A DNA stretch of 47,306 bases from contig SORU01000010.1 in assembly GCA_004402915.1 (NCBI GenBank), forward strand, positions 1 to 47,306, given 5' to 3'. The position numbers were made by a program, and so were the translations under genes. Origin of the DNA: Fidelibacterota bacterium MT.SAG.2 (GTDB taxonomy: Bacteria; Fidelibacterota; SORT01). This document shows positions 20,878-30,534 of this stretch, one piece after another (the first letter of the stretch is position 1; the number at the start of each line of letters is the position of its first letter). A model generated the notes under the pieces. It had not been told where the DNA came from. It saw nothing but the letters and a program-made list of their open reading frames with translations, and made no database searches.

Positions 20878-21738
20878 ATGGCGGCTAAAATTTTGGAGCG
20901 TGAAGTAATCGTTGTTGATGCTGTTAGAGAAACAAAAGACAGCACTACTCTATATCTTAGCGAAGGTGATAACCAGCCGGAATATAAAGCGGGTCAATTT
21001 CTAACCGTAGATCCGCATCAATTTCCTGCCCTCGAACGTTGGTGTCTTTATCTCGAAAAAGAAAAAGGCAGGAAAGAACCTGTTCGAGCATATTCCCTGG
21101 CAAGCGCTCCACATGAAGAGTATGTCTCATTTACAGTGAAGGAGGATCCGTACTATCCGGATGAAGATCCATATCCTCCACTTCTTTCGCCAATATTGAC
21201 CTTCCGAACCCCAGTCGGAACGGAATTGACTATTAAAGGTTATACAGGTTCCTATACCATGAATGATGAATTAGAAAGTAACGCAGAAACTATATTGCAT
21301 GGCTGCGCAGGGAGTGGTATAGTGCCAAATTTTGCGATCATCAAAGATGAACTGCACAACGGTTCAACAAAAAAGCATATACTTATTTTCACAAATAAGA
21401 CTTGGAACGATATTATATACCGGGACGCATTACGCGCTCTCGAGAGTAAATATCCTGATAAATTAACCATTATTCATATGATCACCCGTGAGAAAAAACC
21501 TGAATTAGAAAGTATGGGAGCTAGATGGGGCAGACCTACCATCGAACTGCTTCGAGAGGTAATAAAAGATCCCTCTACCACAGCTGCGTTCATTTGCGGA
21601 CCTGGAATCAGCTCTTATGAGAAGAAGGAGGCTAAGAAAAAGGGGCTTGAGCTGGTTCCGAGATTCCTCGAAACAATGCTTCAATTCGTTGAAGAAATCG
21701 GGATACCTAAAGAAATGATAAAGAAAGAGACTTGGTAA
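20878..21738 (+). CDS. FAD/NAD(P)-binding oxidoreductase, ferredoxin reductase-type
   Basis: YKAGQFLTV, RAYSLASAP, GCAGSGIVPNFAIIKDEL, CGPGISSYEKK. Confidence 0.85.
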   Translation: MAAKILEREVIVVDAVRETKDSTTLYLSEGDNQPEYKAGQFLTVDPHQFPALERWCLYLEKEKGRKEPVRAYSLASAPHEEYVSFTVKEDPYYPDEDPYPPLLSPILTFRTPVGTELTIKGYTGSYTMNDELESNAETILHGCAGSGIVPNFAIIKDELHNGSTKKHILIFTNKTWNDIIYRDALRALESKYPDKLTIIHMITREKKPELESMGARWGRPTIELLREVIKDPSTTAAFICGPGISSYEKKEAKKKGLELVPRFLETMLQFVEEIGIPKEMIKKETW

Positions 21739-21830
21739 TCAGACTCTCTGCCTCGCCAGCCCGACTTATGTCCGGCGGGTAATGACAACACCGTGCGCGT
21801 TCTCGAGCGAGTCGAGTCTCGCAGAGCACA

Positions 21831-22505
21831 TCAGTTTCCGGAGCACAGATTGACAAGCCAACGATGTAAACCGATCGTATCTCTGTAGGAAGAGAGACAC
21901 AGCTCTTTTAAAGCAGGTAATCTGTTATTGTTCGGATATGATTTAGAAATATACAATCCATTATGAAGTAGCAAATTCGGAGCTGCAATATCGGGGTCAG
22001 CGCCTTTAGGTATTCTCTTATAATGCTCACCCCCGACGACAAAGCCCTTATTTTCAATCCTATTCAATATTCTTGAGAGCGATTTGTTCTGAATTTTATC
22101 ACCGACAATTTCCCGATATTTATTCAGAATGTTCTTAGGAAAGTGATATAAACCTGTTCCGACCATAACAGTATCGCTTTCGATGTGCAGATAGAAACCC
22201 GGACATTCCATTTTCGGCGCAATTCCTTCCCAGAAGAAAATAGCAAGATGTGTTTTGTAAGGAGTCTTATCTTTACTGAATCGAATGTCCCTATTTATTC
22301 TGAAAAGAGATTTATTCACACGGGGATCGACAATAACGTTCGGGGATATCTTTTTAAGACCGCTTCCCAATTCCACTGTGAATTCTTTCGATGGCTCAAG
22401 AATTTTCTTATCGTATTCTTCACGATGCTCGTCAAACCATGGCTTATTATTGTTCGCCTTAAGTTGTGAGAAAAAACTCTTAGCATTTTTAGCAAGGTGT
22501 GTCAT
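21831..22505 (-). CDS. DUF2461 family protein
   Basis: NNKPWFDEHREEYDKKILEP..LFRINRDIRFSKDKTPYKTHLAIFFWEG. Confidence 0.88.
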   Translation of the reverse strand: MTHLAKNAKSFFSQLKANNNKPWFDEHREEYDKKILEPSKEFTVELGSGLKKISPNVIVDPRVNKSLFRINRDIRFSKDKTPYKTHLAIFFWEGIAPKMECPGFYLHIESDTVMVGTGLYHFPKNILNKYREIVGDKIQNKSLSRILNRIENKGFVVGGEHYKRIPKGADPDIAAPNLLLHNGLYISKSYPNNNRLPALKELCLSSYRDTIGLHRWLVNLCSGN

Positions 22506-22599
22506 AAGGTTTTAAATTATATTCAAATTTCGATTTTCACGATAACTCTGAACGGTAATGAGAGTAGAATTCTCTGATAAAATCAAAGAACCCATTAGA

Positions 22600-23556
22600 T
22601 TAAAAACTAAACTCGAAATTAATATGAATTTCCGTCAGGGAATCCTTTTTCCCCTCTTTTCTGTTGCGAATGTTCGGCGTGATTTTGAGCGCATTATCAA
22701 TAAGGTGTTCATATCCGAGAATAATGTATTTAAGATTATTATCGGGAACTATGTCGCTTGGATCGGATATATCATATCTACCAAAAATGTTACTGTTAGA
22801 AAGCTTAAAAGTGCCAAATAAGGACAATCCGGCAACGTTACCATCAATCGGATCACCGTTATTGCGAATAAAATATTCCGCTCCGTAAAGGATTTTATCT
22901 GTGTCAATTCCACCGAATATAGAGAGAGTGGCATTAGAATATACAGAGCTTATCGGCTCATAATCGGCATAAACGGTGCCGATGAGATTGCCACCGGGTT
23001 TAAACCAAAATAATCCTGAGGTTTTCTTATAATTATCATTTTCTGGATGATTATACCCCGTGCCATTCGCAATTAAGATGTGATAACCGAGTCTATCGGA
23101 AAATTCACCGACTAATCCGATTCCAAGATCGGCGGATGAACCCAATTTATGGAGGTCTTGAATCGTTTTTTCTACGCCCCGGTGTCCCCAATATTTTTCA
23201 GAATAAGAAGACCAATTGGGCGTTTGCTGCATGCCAATATATATTTTAGCATCCGAGATCAAATTGATCCAGGATATGTAAGCATGCTTTAAAAAGGGTC
23301 TCATTTTATCATCGTCAGCTCTATCAGCATCGAGCCGGTACCGTATAGCAAGATTATCGGTAACCTTTTTATCATATGTAAAATAATATCTTGTGAATTG
23401 GAATTTTTCAATCTCATTCAAGGAATTATCCGGTTTGAAATACTCGAAATATGATTTTCCCGAAAATTTGCCCGGTTCTTCAGCAGTCAAGGCATTAGCG
23501 GAGAACATAAAAATTAATAATATATTGGCAACAACTCTGTTCTGTTCAAATTTCAT
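22600..23556 (-). CDS. porin-like outer-membrane beta-barrel protein
   Basis: Signal peptide; alternating strand pattern; FTYDKKVTDNLAIRYRLDADRA; terminal Phe (NFEFSF). Confidence 0.75.
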   Translation of the reverse strand: MKFEQNRVVANILLIFMFSANALTAEEPGKFSGKSYFEYFKPDNSLNEIEKFQFTRYYFTYDKKVTDNLAIRYRLDADRADDDKMRPFLKHAYISWINLISDAKIYIGMQQTPNWSSYSEKYWGHRGVEKTIQDLHKLGSSADLGIGLVGEFSDRLGYHILIANGTGYNHPENDNYKKTSGLFWFKPGGNLIGTVYADYEPISSVYSNATLSIFGGIDTDKILYGAEYFIRNNGDPIDGNVAGLSLFGTFKLSNSNIFGRYDISDPSDIVPDNNLKYIILGYEHLIDNALKITPNIRNRKEGKKDSLTEIHINFEFSF

Positions 23557-23796
23557 TATCTATCCTGTTTTATTTAAATTTGGCTAAAGATAGGGAAGAG
23601 AATGATTAGTTCCACACAAAATGGATTTTGGAATTAAATAATATGAAATGTGATATAGGTCGCAAATAGGAAAATAATTAACGATTAATGTTGATTTTTA
23701 TCATACATAAAATTATAATATATGCGAGGAGTGTAACGTTAATCAGTATTAGTTACAGTTTAGCGTAATGCTTTAATACATGAAAAGGGAAAACAA

Positions 23797-24276
23797 TTGA
23801 AATTATTAGTTGGAAATCTTTCTTCAGAAATCACACCCGGATTGGTACAGTCTATATTTGAGACATACGGCAGTGTTACATCTATCTCGATCACAAAAGA
23901 AAAATTTACAAATGAGTATATCGCTCAAATAGAAATGCCTAACGCTCATGAAGCCGCAAATGCTCTTGAACATGTTGACAGTAAAGAGATCGGTGGTAGG
24001 TCTGTGATCATCAAAAATAGAGAGGAACTTATAAACGAAATATCAACTGTTACAAATAATGAGAATAGTGAACATGTTGAGGATAATAGCAGCGCCAATG
24101 CAGATATGGATATTGCAATTGATATCCATGAATCTGCGAGGATGACTTCAGAAAATCGTAGAAACCTCAAGAGTGAGAGAAGAACAATTAAAAGTCCGCT
24201 GTTTAGCAAGGAAAGGGGTCTTGTTATTGACAGGCGAAATGAAATTGATCGACGGGATTCACTCAAGAAAATATAG
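23797..24276 (+). CDS. RRM-fold protein with basic/charged C-terminal tail
   Basis: KLLVGNLSSEITPGLVQSIFETYGSVTSISITKEKFTNEYIAQIEMPNAHEAANALE..GRSVIIK. Confidence 0.8.
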   Translation: MKLLVGNLSSEITPGLVQSIFETYGSVTSISITKEKFTNEYIAQIEMPNAHEAANALEHVDSKEIGGRSVIIKNREELINEISTVTNNENSEHVEDNSSANADMDIAIDIHESARMTSENRRNLKSERRTIKSPLFSKERGLVIDRRNEIDRRDSLKKI

Positions 24277-24400
24277 TTTTTATTTTTAAAGATACCTCTT
24301 TGGATAAATTGTTTATTCCGTAAATCCTAATAATTTGCATAATAGAAACTTATTATTCGATTATGTGTGAATGTAAAAATGTTTAAAACGAGGGAAATGA

Positions 24401-24739
24401 ATGCCTTTTTGCCCATCATGTGAAGCGGAATACATTGAAAATACGATTGAATGCTCCGATTGTGAGGTTGAGCTTGTTTCTGCGCTGTCAATAAAAGAGT
24501 TGGAAAACGATTTTGAGTGGGTGCCTCTCAGGGGAGTTCCGGGCAAGACGTATGCTGAAATGGTGACAGAGGTCCTTGATAAGGAAGAAATTCCAAATTA
24601 CATAAAATCTGATGCCCTAAGTACCGCTTATCTTACAACCGGAACAAGTACGATAACCGGCAACTCCATAATTTATGTGCCGGAAAAGAATAAGGAAAAA
24701 GCCGAGGAGATCCTCTTACTAATTCTTGATCATATTTAA
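24401..24739 (+). CDS. zinc-ribbon protein with DUF2007-like C-terminus
   Basis: CPSCEAEY..CSDCEVEL then EMVTEVLDKEEIPNYIKSD..IYVPEKNKEKAEEIL. Confidence 0.7.
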   Translation: MPFCPSCEAEYIENTIECSDCEVELVSALSIKELENDFEWVPLRGVPGKTYAEMVTEVLDKEEIPNYIKSDALSTAYLTTGTSTITGNSIIYVPEKNKEKAEEILLLILDHI

Positions 24740-24840
24740 CGTAATAACTTTGCACCTTTTCGCAATTATATAATAATTTATAATCACCCCTAATTCGCTT
24801 GCTATTAGAGGATTATTCTGATAACATTTCCTCTCGAATC

Positions 24841-26742
24841 ATGAAACATTTATTGGAATATTGGGTTCTTCTGCTTGCCTCTTTCACGGCGAAGAGTCTA
24901 ACGGAGTCGGGCGCAAAACGATTTTCGCGTATCGTTGCGTGGCTCGCTTACAGGGCGCTGAGATATAGGCGACGAGTTGCTCTAAGAAACCTTAGGGATT
25001 CATTCCCTGATAAATCGTCTGAAGAAATTCAGAGTATCCTGCGGAATTCATACATAAATTTCGGAATCGTTACGGTTGAATTCCTTCGATTGGGGAGTAA
25101 AGCGGGGAAGAAAGCATCAAGCGAACTGATAATCAACGGTTCAGAGCACATCGACAGAGTTTTAAAGAATAAATCAGGCTCGGTGCTTGCAGCCGGACAT
25201 ATAGGTAATTGGGAACTTTTAGGGAGCGCCATGGCTCAGCGCTGGCCCCCGGTAAAGGGGATCGCCGTGCATATGAGCAATCCATACTCGGATAAATTCA
25301 TCGAGAAACTGCGATTTGACGGATTTGAAGAGGTAATATACAAATCCGAACCCGCAACGAGTTTCTTGAGGTCACTGAAGGAGGGGTGCAATCTCGGAGT
25401 AATATCCGATCAAGATGCAGGCAAGAGCGGTGTTTTTATAGATTTTTTGGGAAGAAAAGCATCAACCCCGAAGGGAGCGGCATTTTTTGCATTAAAAGCA
25501 AAGGTTCCCCTGTTTACAGTTTATTCCAAACGGCTGGATGACGGAAATTATCAAGCGGAGATAATCCCTGTTGAATTAGATTATGATGGTAAAATAACTG
25601 AGGAAAAAATCAAAACAGCGACTCAGGAGATCGCCTATCGGCTTGAAAATTTTATTCGAGAAAATCCCGACCAGTGGCTTTGGTTTCATAAAAGATGGAA
25701 AACACGGCCTCCGGATGAGCAGGAAAAAAAACGAGTACTTATTTTGCAGACAGCATTTCTCGGAGACGTAGTACTTGCAACTCCGATGGCGGAATCTATA
25801 AAAAATTTACATCCGGAATGGGAAGTGGATTTTTTGACCACTCCGGAATCGGCCGCTCTCCTCGAAAACAATCCGAATATTTCGAGAATATTGACCTACG
25901 ATAAAAATAAAAGTGAAAGGGGAGTAAAAGGATTCTTAAGTAAGATCTCTGAAATAGAAGCCGGAGCATACGACATCGCTTTGATTCCCCATCGCTCAAT
26001 TCGGAGCGCCGCATTAGTGAGGTTTGCGGGGATTCCTCAGCGGGTCGGATTTGATAAAAGCGCAGGATATTTTCTGTTCACGGAAAGAGTGAAATATGAA
26101 AATGAACTGCACGAAGTGGAGCGAAATCTTAAATTGGTTGAATCTCTCAACTTGTCCGTTTCAAAAGTAAAGCCCCGGTTATACCCATCCTCGAATGACT
26201 TGAAGAAATCTGAGAAAATATTAAAAAGCAGCGCAAAATTAAAAAATAGACCCATTATTGCGATAGCGCCCGGTTCCATTTGGCCTACGAAACGATGGCC
26301 GATAGACAATTATATAGAGTTGGCGGGGATGCTTGTGAAAGACGGTTTTGGCGTGGTTGTATTGGGCGGTGAAAAGGATAAGGCGTTATTTAAAAAGATT
26401 TCAATGGAGGGGGTAGAAGTTTTCGCAGGCACTACAACACTCCTTGAATCGGCGGCACTCTTAAAAAAATGTGAAGCGCTCGTAACTAACGACAGCGCTC
26501 CTTTGCACTTCGCTGTGGCGGTAGATACTCCGGTAGTAGCGATATTCGGCGCAACGGCTCCCAAGTTCGGCTTTTATCCTTACAACAGCGATGACATTGT
26601 GATTGAAAGAGAATTACCCTGCAGACCTTGCGCTATACATGGAGGCATGAAATGCCCCATAGGAACATTTGAATGTATGTTGGATATAGGCGCCGAAGAA
26701 GTATTTAACAATGTTAAGAAAAGGATTTTACTCAAATCATAA
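24841..26742 (+). CDS. fusion: LpxL/HtrB-type lipid A acyltransferase + GT9 heptosyltransferase
   Basis: HIGNWE (HX4E) acyltransferase motif; RVLILQTAFLGDVVLATPM, APGSIWPTKRWP, TNDSAPLHFAVAVDTPVVAIFGAT. ATG at 24841 preferred over upstream TTG. Confidence 0.92.
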   Translation: MKHLLEYWVLLLASFTAKSLTESGAKRFSRIVAWLAYRALRYRRRVALRNLRDSFPDKSSEEIQSILRNSYINFGIVTVEFLRLGSKAGKKASSELIINGSEHIDRVLKNKSGSVLAAGHIGNWELLGSAMAQRWPPVKGIAVHMSNPYSDKFIEKLRFDGFEEVIYKSEPATSFLRSLKEGCNLGVISDQDAGKSGVFIDFLGRKASTPKGAAFFALKAKVPLFTVYSKRLDDGNYQAEIIPVELDYDGKITEEKIKTATQEIAYRLENFIRENPDQWLWFHKRWKTRPPDEQEKKRVLILQTAFLGDVVLATPMAESIKNLHPEWEVDFLTTPESAALLENNPNISRILTYDKNKSERGVKGFLSKISEIEAGAYDIALIPHRSIRSAALVRFAGIPQRVGFDKSAGYFLFTERVKYENELHEVERNLKLVESLNLSVSKVKPRLYPSSNDLKKSEKILKSSAKLKNRPIIAIAPGSIWPTKRWPIDNYIELAGMLVKDGFGVVVLGGEKDKALFKKISMEGVEVFAGTTTLLESAALLKKCEALVTNDSAPLHFAVAVDTPVVAIFGATAPKFGFYPYNSDDIVIERELPCRPCAIHGGMKCPIGTFECMLDIGAEEVFNNVKKRILLKS

Positions 26743-26757
26743 GTATTTGAAGAAGTC

Positions 26758-27384
26758 ATGACAGAAATGCTGAACATAATGGAAGAAGGTATATCTGATT
26801 CTGTTGACAGAGCTTGTGAAATTCTGGGGACGGGAGGTATAATTGCCTATCCGACCGATACAATATATGGATTAGGTGTGGACCCTGAAATTTCCGAGGC
26901 AGTGGAAAAATTATATGCAGTGAAAAATCGTGCTGATGAGAAATCGGTTAGCCTGATGCTTTCGGGGAAAGAGATGCTCTACGAACAGTTCAAGGATGTC
27001 TCTCCATTAGAAAAAAGGGTCATCGAGAATTTGTTTCCGGGTACGATAACAATAGTTTTGAATAACCCGGTTAATAAAGCATATTTGAATAAAACGGTGG
27101 GAGTTCGAATTCCTGAAAACGATTTTTGCCTGAAACTGGTTGAAAAATACGGTAAGCCTATAACGACTACAAGTGCGAACAAATCCGGTATGCAACCGGC
27201 CGTTTCTGCATCAGAAGTGTTGAAATACCTTTCGACAGAGATAGAATTGATTTTAGATGGAGGTGATTCACCGCAAACTAAAGGTTCAACGGTCATTCAA
27301 ATTGTGAGTGAAAAAATAGAAGTTTTAAGAGAGGGCATTTTGAAAAAGGAAAATATTATGGAGCTAATTGGTGTCAACGACTGA
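26758..27384 (+). CDS. L-threonylcarbamoyladenylate synthase (Sua5/YrdC/TsaC)
   Basis: GGIIAYPTDTIYGLGVDP, KNRADEKSVSLML, FPGTITIVL, GVRIPEN, TTSANKSG. Confidence 0.95.
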   Translation: MTEMLNIMEEGISDSVDRACEILGTGGIIAYPTDTIYGLGVDPEISEAVEKLYAVKNRADEKSVSLMLSGKEMLYEQFKDVSPLEKRVIENLFPGTITIVLNNPVNKAYLNKTVGVRIPENDFCLKLVEKYGKPITTTSANKSGMQPAVSASEVLKYLSTEIELILDGGDSPQTKGSTVIQIVSEKIEVLREGILKKENIMELIGVND

Positions 27385-27862
27385 TAAATTCAGTGTTTTA
27401 TTTATCTGCTTGGGTAACAGGGTTAGAAGCGTAATGGCGAAGGCTATCTTGGATAATATATTGAGAGAATCAAATATCGATAATGTCGTGACAGACTCCG
27501 CCGGATTGATAAGAATGTCAGGCGCAAGGGCGGCGGAAAACACAATAAAGATATGCGCTTCTCACGGTTTGGATGTTCGGGATCACAGTTCGCAACAATT
27601 AAGCGGAAGCCATATATATCAAGCAAATCTCATACTTACCGCAGAAGCAGAACAAAGTGAATATCTAAAATCTGTATATGGTGAGCATAGCGAAAAAATT
27701 TATACTCTGACAGGATATAAAGGAGATGTAGACGGCGACATCCATGACCCCTATGTTGAAGGTGAGGCAGAATATGAAAAAGTATTTTTGGAGATAGAGT
27801 CCCATATTATCCGAATACTGCCATTAATATCAGCAGAGTCAGAGGATCCGAAAAATCAGTAA
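27368..27862 (+). CDS. low-molecular-weight protein tyrosine phosphatase
   Basis: VLFICLGNRVRSVMAKAIL (C-x5-R-S), DSAG, HDPYVEG. Confidence 0.85.
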   Translation: MVSTTDKFSVLFICLGNRVRSVMAKAILDNILRESNIDNVVTDSAGLIRMSGARAAENTIKICASHGLDVRDHSSQQLSGSHIYQANLILTAEAEQSEYLKSVYGEHSEKIYTLTGYKGDVDGDIHDPYVEGEAEYEKVFLEIESHIIRILPLISAESEDPKNQ

Positions 27863-27935
27863 TCTAAAAATATTCTTTTCGAGTCTGCTCCTTTCCTTTC
27901 TGATTTTCAGCAGCAGTGAAGGTCAATCTGAAGAG

Positions 27936-28631
27936 GTGATCGCAAAGAAAAAAAATATTTCTTTTCAAGTAGGAGAAAAGCTCACTTACAGCATAGGATA
28001 TGAATTCGTACCGGCGGGGAAATCGGTACTTTCGGTGGATAGTATCACGGAACTGAATGGCAGGTCGGTGTATCGGATAACCTCAAGAACAAAATCACAC
28101 CGGTTTTTTGATCCTTTTTTTAAAGTAAGAGATGAGATAACAACTTATATAGACACCGAAACGCTCCAATCAATAAAATTCAGAAAGAAACTAAGAGAAG
28201 GAAGCTATTCATATGATTATTCCGTAGATTTCAATCCGGACAGTATGACAGCCGTTTCGACAAGTCCAAAAGGAACCCGGATAGTAAAAATTCCCGAGTT
28301 TACTCTTGATGTGCTCTCAACAATGTACTATATGAGAACTCTTGATTTAAAGGTTGGGAAGACACTGACGGTGACCGTTCTTGATAATGATAAACTTTAT
28401 CCTATGGATATTAAAATTCTCAGAAGAGAGAGAATTTCTACAAGGGCAGGCACATTCGATTGTCTTGTTATTGTTCCCGAATTGCAGAGCGGCGGCTTAT
28501 TTAAAAATGAGGGCAGAATAACCGCTTGGGTGACGGACGATCATCGAAAGATTCCTGTCTTGATGAAGAGCAAGGCGATAATCGGCGCTATAATTGTAGA
28601 ATTGCAAGAAGTGGAAGGATTAGTTGATTAG
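27936..28631 (+). CDS. DUF3108 domain protein (true N-terminus probably upstream)
   Basis: FQVGEKLTYSIGYEFVPAGKSVLSV..FDPFFKVRDEITTYID..DVLSTMYYMR..AGTFDCLVIVPEL. Confidence 0.85.
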   Translation: MIAKKKNISFQVGEKLTYSIGYEFVPAGKSVLSVDSITELNGRSVYRITSRTKSHRFFDPFFKVRDEITTYIDTETLQSIKFRKKLREGSYSYDYSVDFNPDSMTAVSTSPKGTRIVKIPEFTLDVLSTMYYMRTLDLKVGKTLTVTVLDNDKLYPMDIKILRRERISTRAGTFDCLVIVPELQSGGLFKNEGRITAWVTDDHRKIPVLMKSKAIIGAIIVELQEVEGLVD

Positions 28632-29409
28632 CATGAAACTATTACTGATCTTATTTTATTTCAGTTTCATCACAGAAATTCTCGCTCAAAATCCGGATCA
28701 GGAATGGGTTATGCTGTTTCAGAATGAACTGTTGGCTCAGGAAATATCTGTTGACGGAAGCCGGTTTGCAGTTTTGGAACAGTCTCATGAGGGGATATCC
28801 GATAAAATAATATTCTATTTTGTCTCTGAAAAAAGAAAAGTGATTTTCAAAAAAATAATTATCACGTCCGATAAAGTCTTTAAAGTGACTGAGCTCTTTA
28901 TCTCCATTGATGCCGACAAGATAGCGGTAACCGGAATATCTTCTCCAGTAGATTACCCGAACATAATAAAACCTTTGACAATAATGTATGACGCAAAAGG
29001 AAAAGAATTGTGGAGAACCGCTTCAAATATGATAGGATTTCTTGATAACGGGAATAGCGTACTTTTAATTAATTCGGTAATCGGAAGGGAAGCCGCTCCA
29101 TGTTATAGAGATGAGAAAGAGGGAATCGACTACAGTTGTCTGAGGGTGGCAGAATCATTTTCAAGTGAATTAAAAGAGCTGATCACTTTTCCGGGACACA
29201 TTGGAGGATATGGTTTCGCATATATATGGGATCAAAGACACGTCGTTATTGGTTCGATGGAAGGCTCAATATATTTCAAAGACATCAAAGATGGGATCCA
29301 TTGGTATATTCCGGGGGAGGAATTGATAGTAAAATCTGTATTTGACAAAGAAAATGAAATATTGGTCGTTGAACGGTGTGGAACTATGGAGTGGAGTATT
29401 AAAACCTGA
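28624..29409 (+). CDS. secreted hypothetical protein (possibly 5' part of a frameshifted gene)
   Basis: Signal peptide MKLLLILFYFSFITEILAQ; beta-rich; overlaps ORF 29342..29716 in another frame. Confidence 0.6.
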   Translation: MISMKLLLILFYFSFITEILAQNPDQEWVMLFQNELLAQEISVDGSRFAVLEQSHEGISDKIIFYFVSEKRKVIFKKIIITSDKVFKVTELFISIDADKIAVTGISSPVDYPNIIKPLTIMYDAKGKELWRTASNMIGFLDNGNSVLLINSVIGREAAPCYRDEKEGIDYSCLRVAESFSSELKELITFPGHIGGYGFAYIWDQRHVVIGSMEGSIYFKDIKDGIHWYIPGEELIVKSVFDKENEILVVERCGTMEWSIKT

Positions 29410-29716
29410 AGGCTATCGAGTCAAAAATATGCCCGAAGCCGATATAATGATCAAATTCGGCGAACCTATCCTCAATAAGTATCAAATACTGTTTTGGAAA
29501 GATGATTGGCGGTATAAAGGGATGTACAAAGCTCAAAAGGATGAGCTGAACCATATATTCCATTGGGACACTTTCGGGCAAAAATTTATGAGATATTCGG
29601 TCATAAGATATTCTCAAGAGAGAAAACGGGCTATCGCTCGAACGATGGATCGGAAAAAAATAGATTATTATAACTTCGAGATCAAAAAAGATCCTGCAAC
29701 GGCAAACGAGCCTTAG
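29342..29716 (+). CDS. possible 3' part of the frameshifted 28624 gene
   Basis: 68-nt overlap, no visible SD, NGVELWSGVLKPEGY resembles KGKELWRTASNMIGF of the first ORF. Confidence 0.45.
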   Translation: MTKKMKYWSLNGVELWSGVLKPEGYRVKNMPEADIMIKFGEPILNKYQILFWKDDWRYKGMYKAQKDELNHIFHWDTFGQKFMRYSVIRYSQERKRAIARTMDRKKIDYYNFEIKKDPATANEP

Positions 29717-29721
29717 TTCAG

Positions 29722-30534
29722 ATGAAAGACTTTTTTGACGGCATCAAGCTTGTCGCATCAGACATCGGCGGCACTCTCACTCGTGATGACGGCTCCTTAT
29801 CCAGTTTCACTATTGAAGCACTCCGGTCTCTTCAGGAGAGAGGGATAATTATTGCGCTCGCAACGGGCTATAATAAGGAAATGACAGATAATATCGCTTC
29901 TCAGATATCCGATAAGGTTGTTACTATTATTCAAAACGGCGCAATCATATTTGACGGAAAGGAACTACTCGAAACGAATTATTTAGACAAGGATATTGCT
30001 CTGAAAGTAGTTGAATATTTTGAGTCAAAGGGTTTCAGTCCGATACTCTTTTCTGGACTCGAAAACGATTGTAAAACTTACTATAAAAGAGTAAGCGAAA
30101 ATTTCAAACCAAGAAAATCGTACATCGAAGTTTCGGATCTGAACAATCTGTTACTTACCGACCCTGTCGAAGTAAGTGTATGGGAGAATACCGACGCCAT
30201 CTTAAAGTGCAAGAAGGAAGCGGAAGATCTTTTCGGAGACGCCTGGAATGTGACCGCATCAATCCAACAAACCCGATCATGGCTGGAGGTGCTCAATCCG
30301 AAGGCAATGAAAGTGCATGCATTACTATCTGTAATGGAAAAGAAAGGCATAAAGCCTGACGAAGTGATTTATTTTGGCGATAACTATAATGATGTGGAAT
30401 GTCTTGAAGCGGTAAAATATCCGATGGTAATGTCGAATGGACTACCCGAAGTTAAGGCTCTCGCATGGAAAGTTGCTTTATCGAATAATGAAGACGGCGT
30501 GGCAAATATGATAAGAAAATTGCTGTTAAAGTAG
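29722..30534 (+). CDS. HAD-IIB (Cof-type) hydrolase-like with altered motif I
   Basis: VASDIGGTLTRDDGSLS; ALATGYN; VIYFGDNYNDVECLEAVKYPMVMSNG. Confidence 0.88.
   Translation: MKDFFDGIKLVASDIGGTLTRDDGSLSSFTIEALRSLQERGIIIALATGYNKEMTDNIASQISDKVVTIIQNGAIIFDGKELLETNYLDKDIALKVVEYFESKGFSPILFSGLENDCKTYYKRVSENFKPRKSYIEVSDLNNLLLTDPVEVSVWENTDAILKCKKEAEDLFGDAWNVTASIQQTRSWLEVLNPKAMKVHALLSVMEKKGIKPDEVIYFGDNYNDVECLEAVKYPMVMSNGLPEVKALAWKVALSNNEDGVANMIRKLLLK

Noticed and set aside
27368-27862. LMW-PTP inactive because the usual second active-site Cys is absent (CLGNRVRS)
   Set aside because: Nucleophilic Cys and P-loop Arg of C-x5-R and the Asp-Pro acid are retained, so activity is still likely
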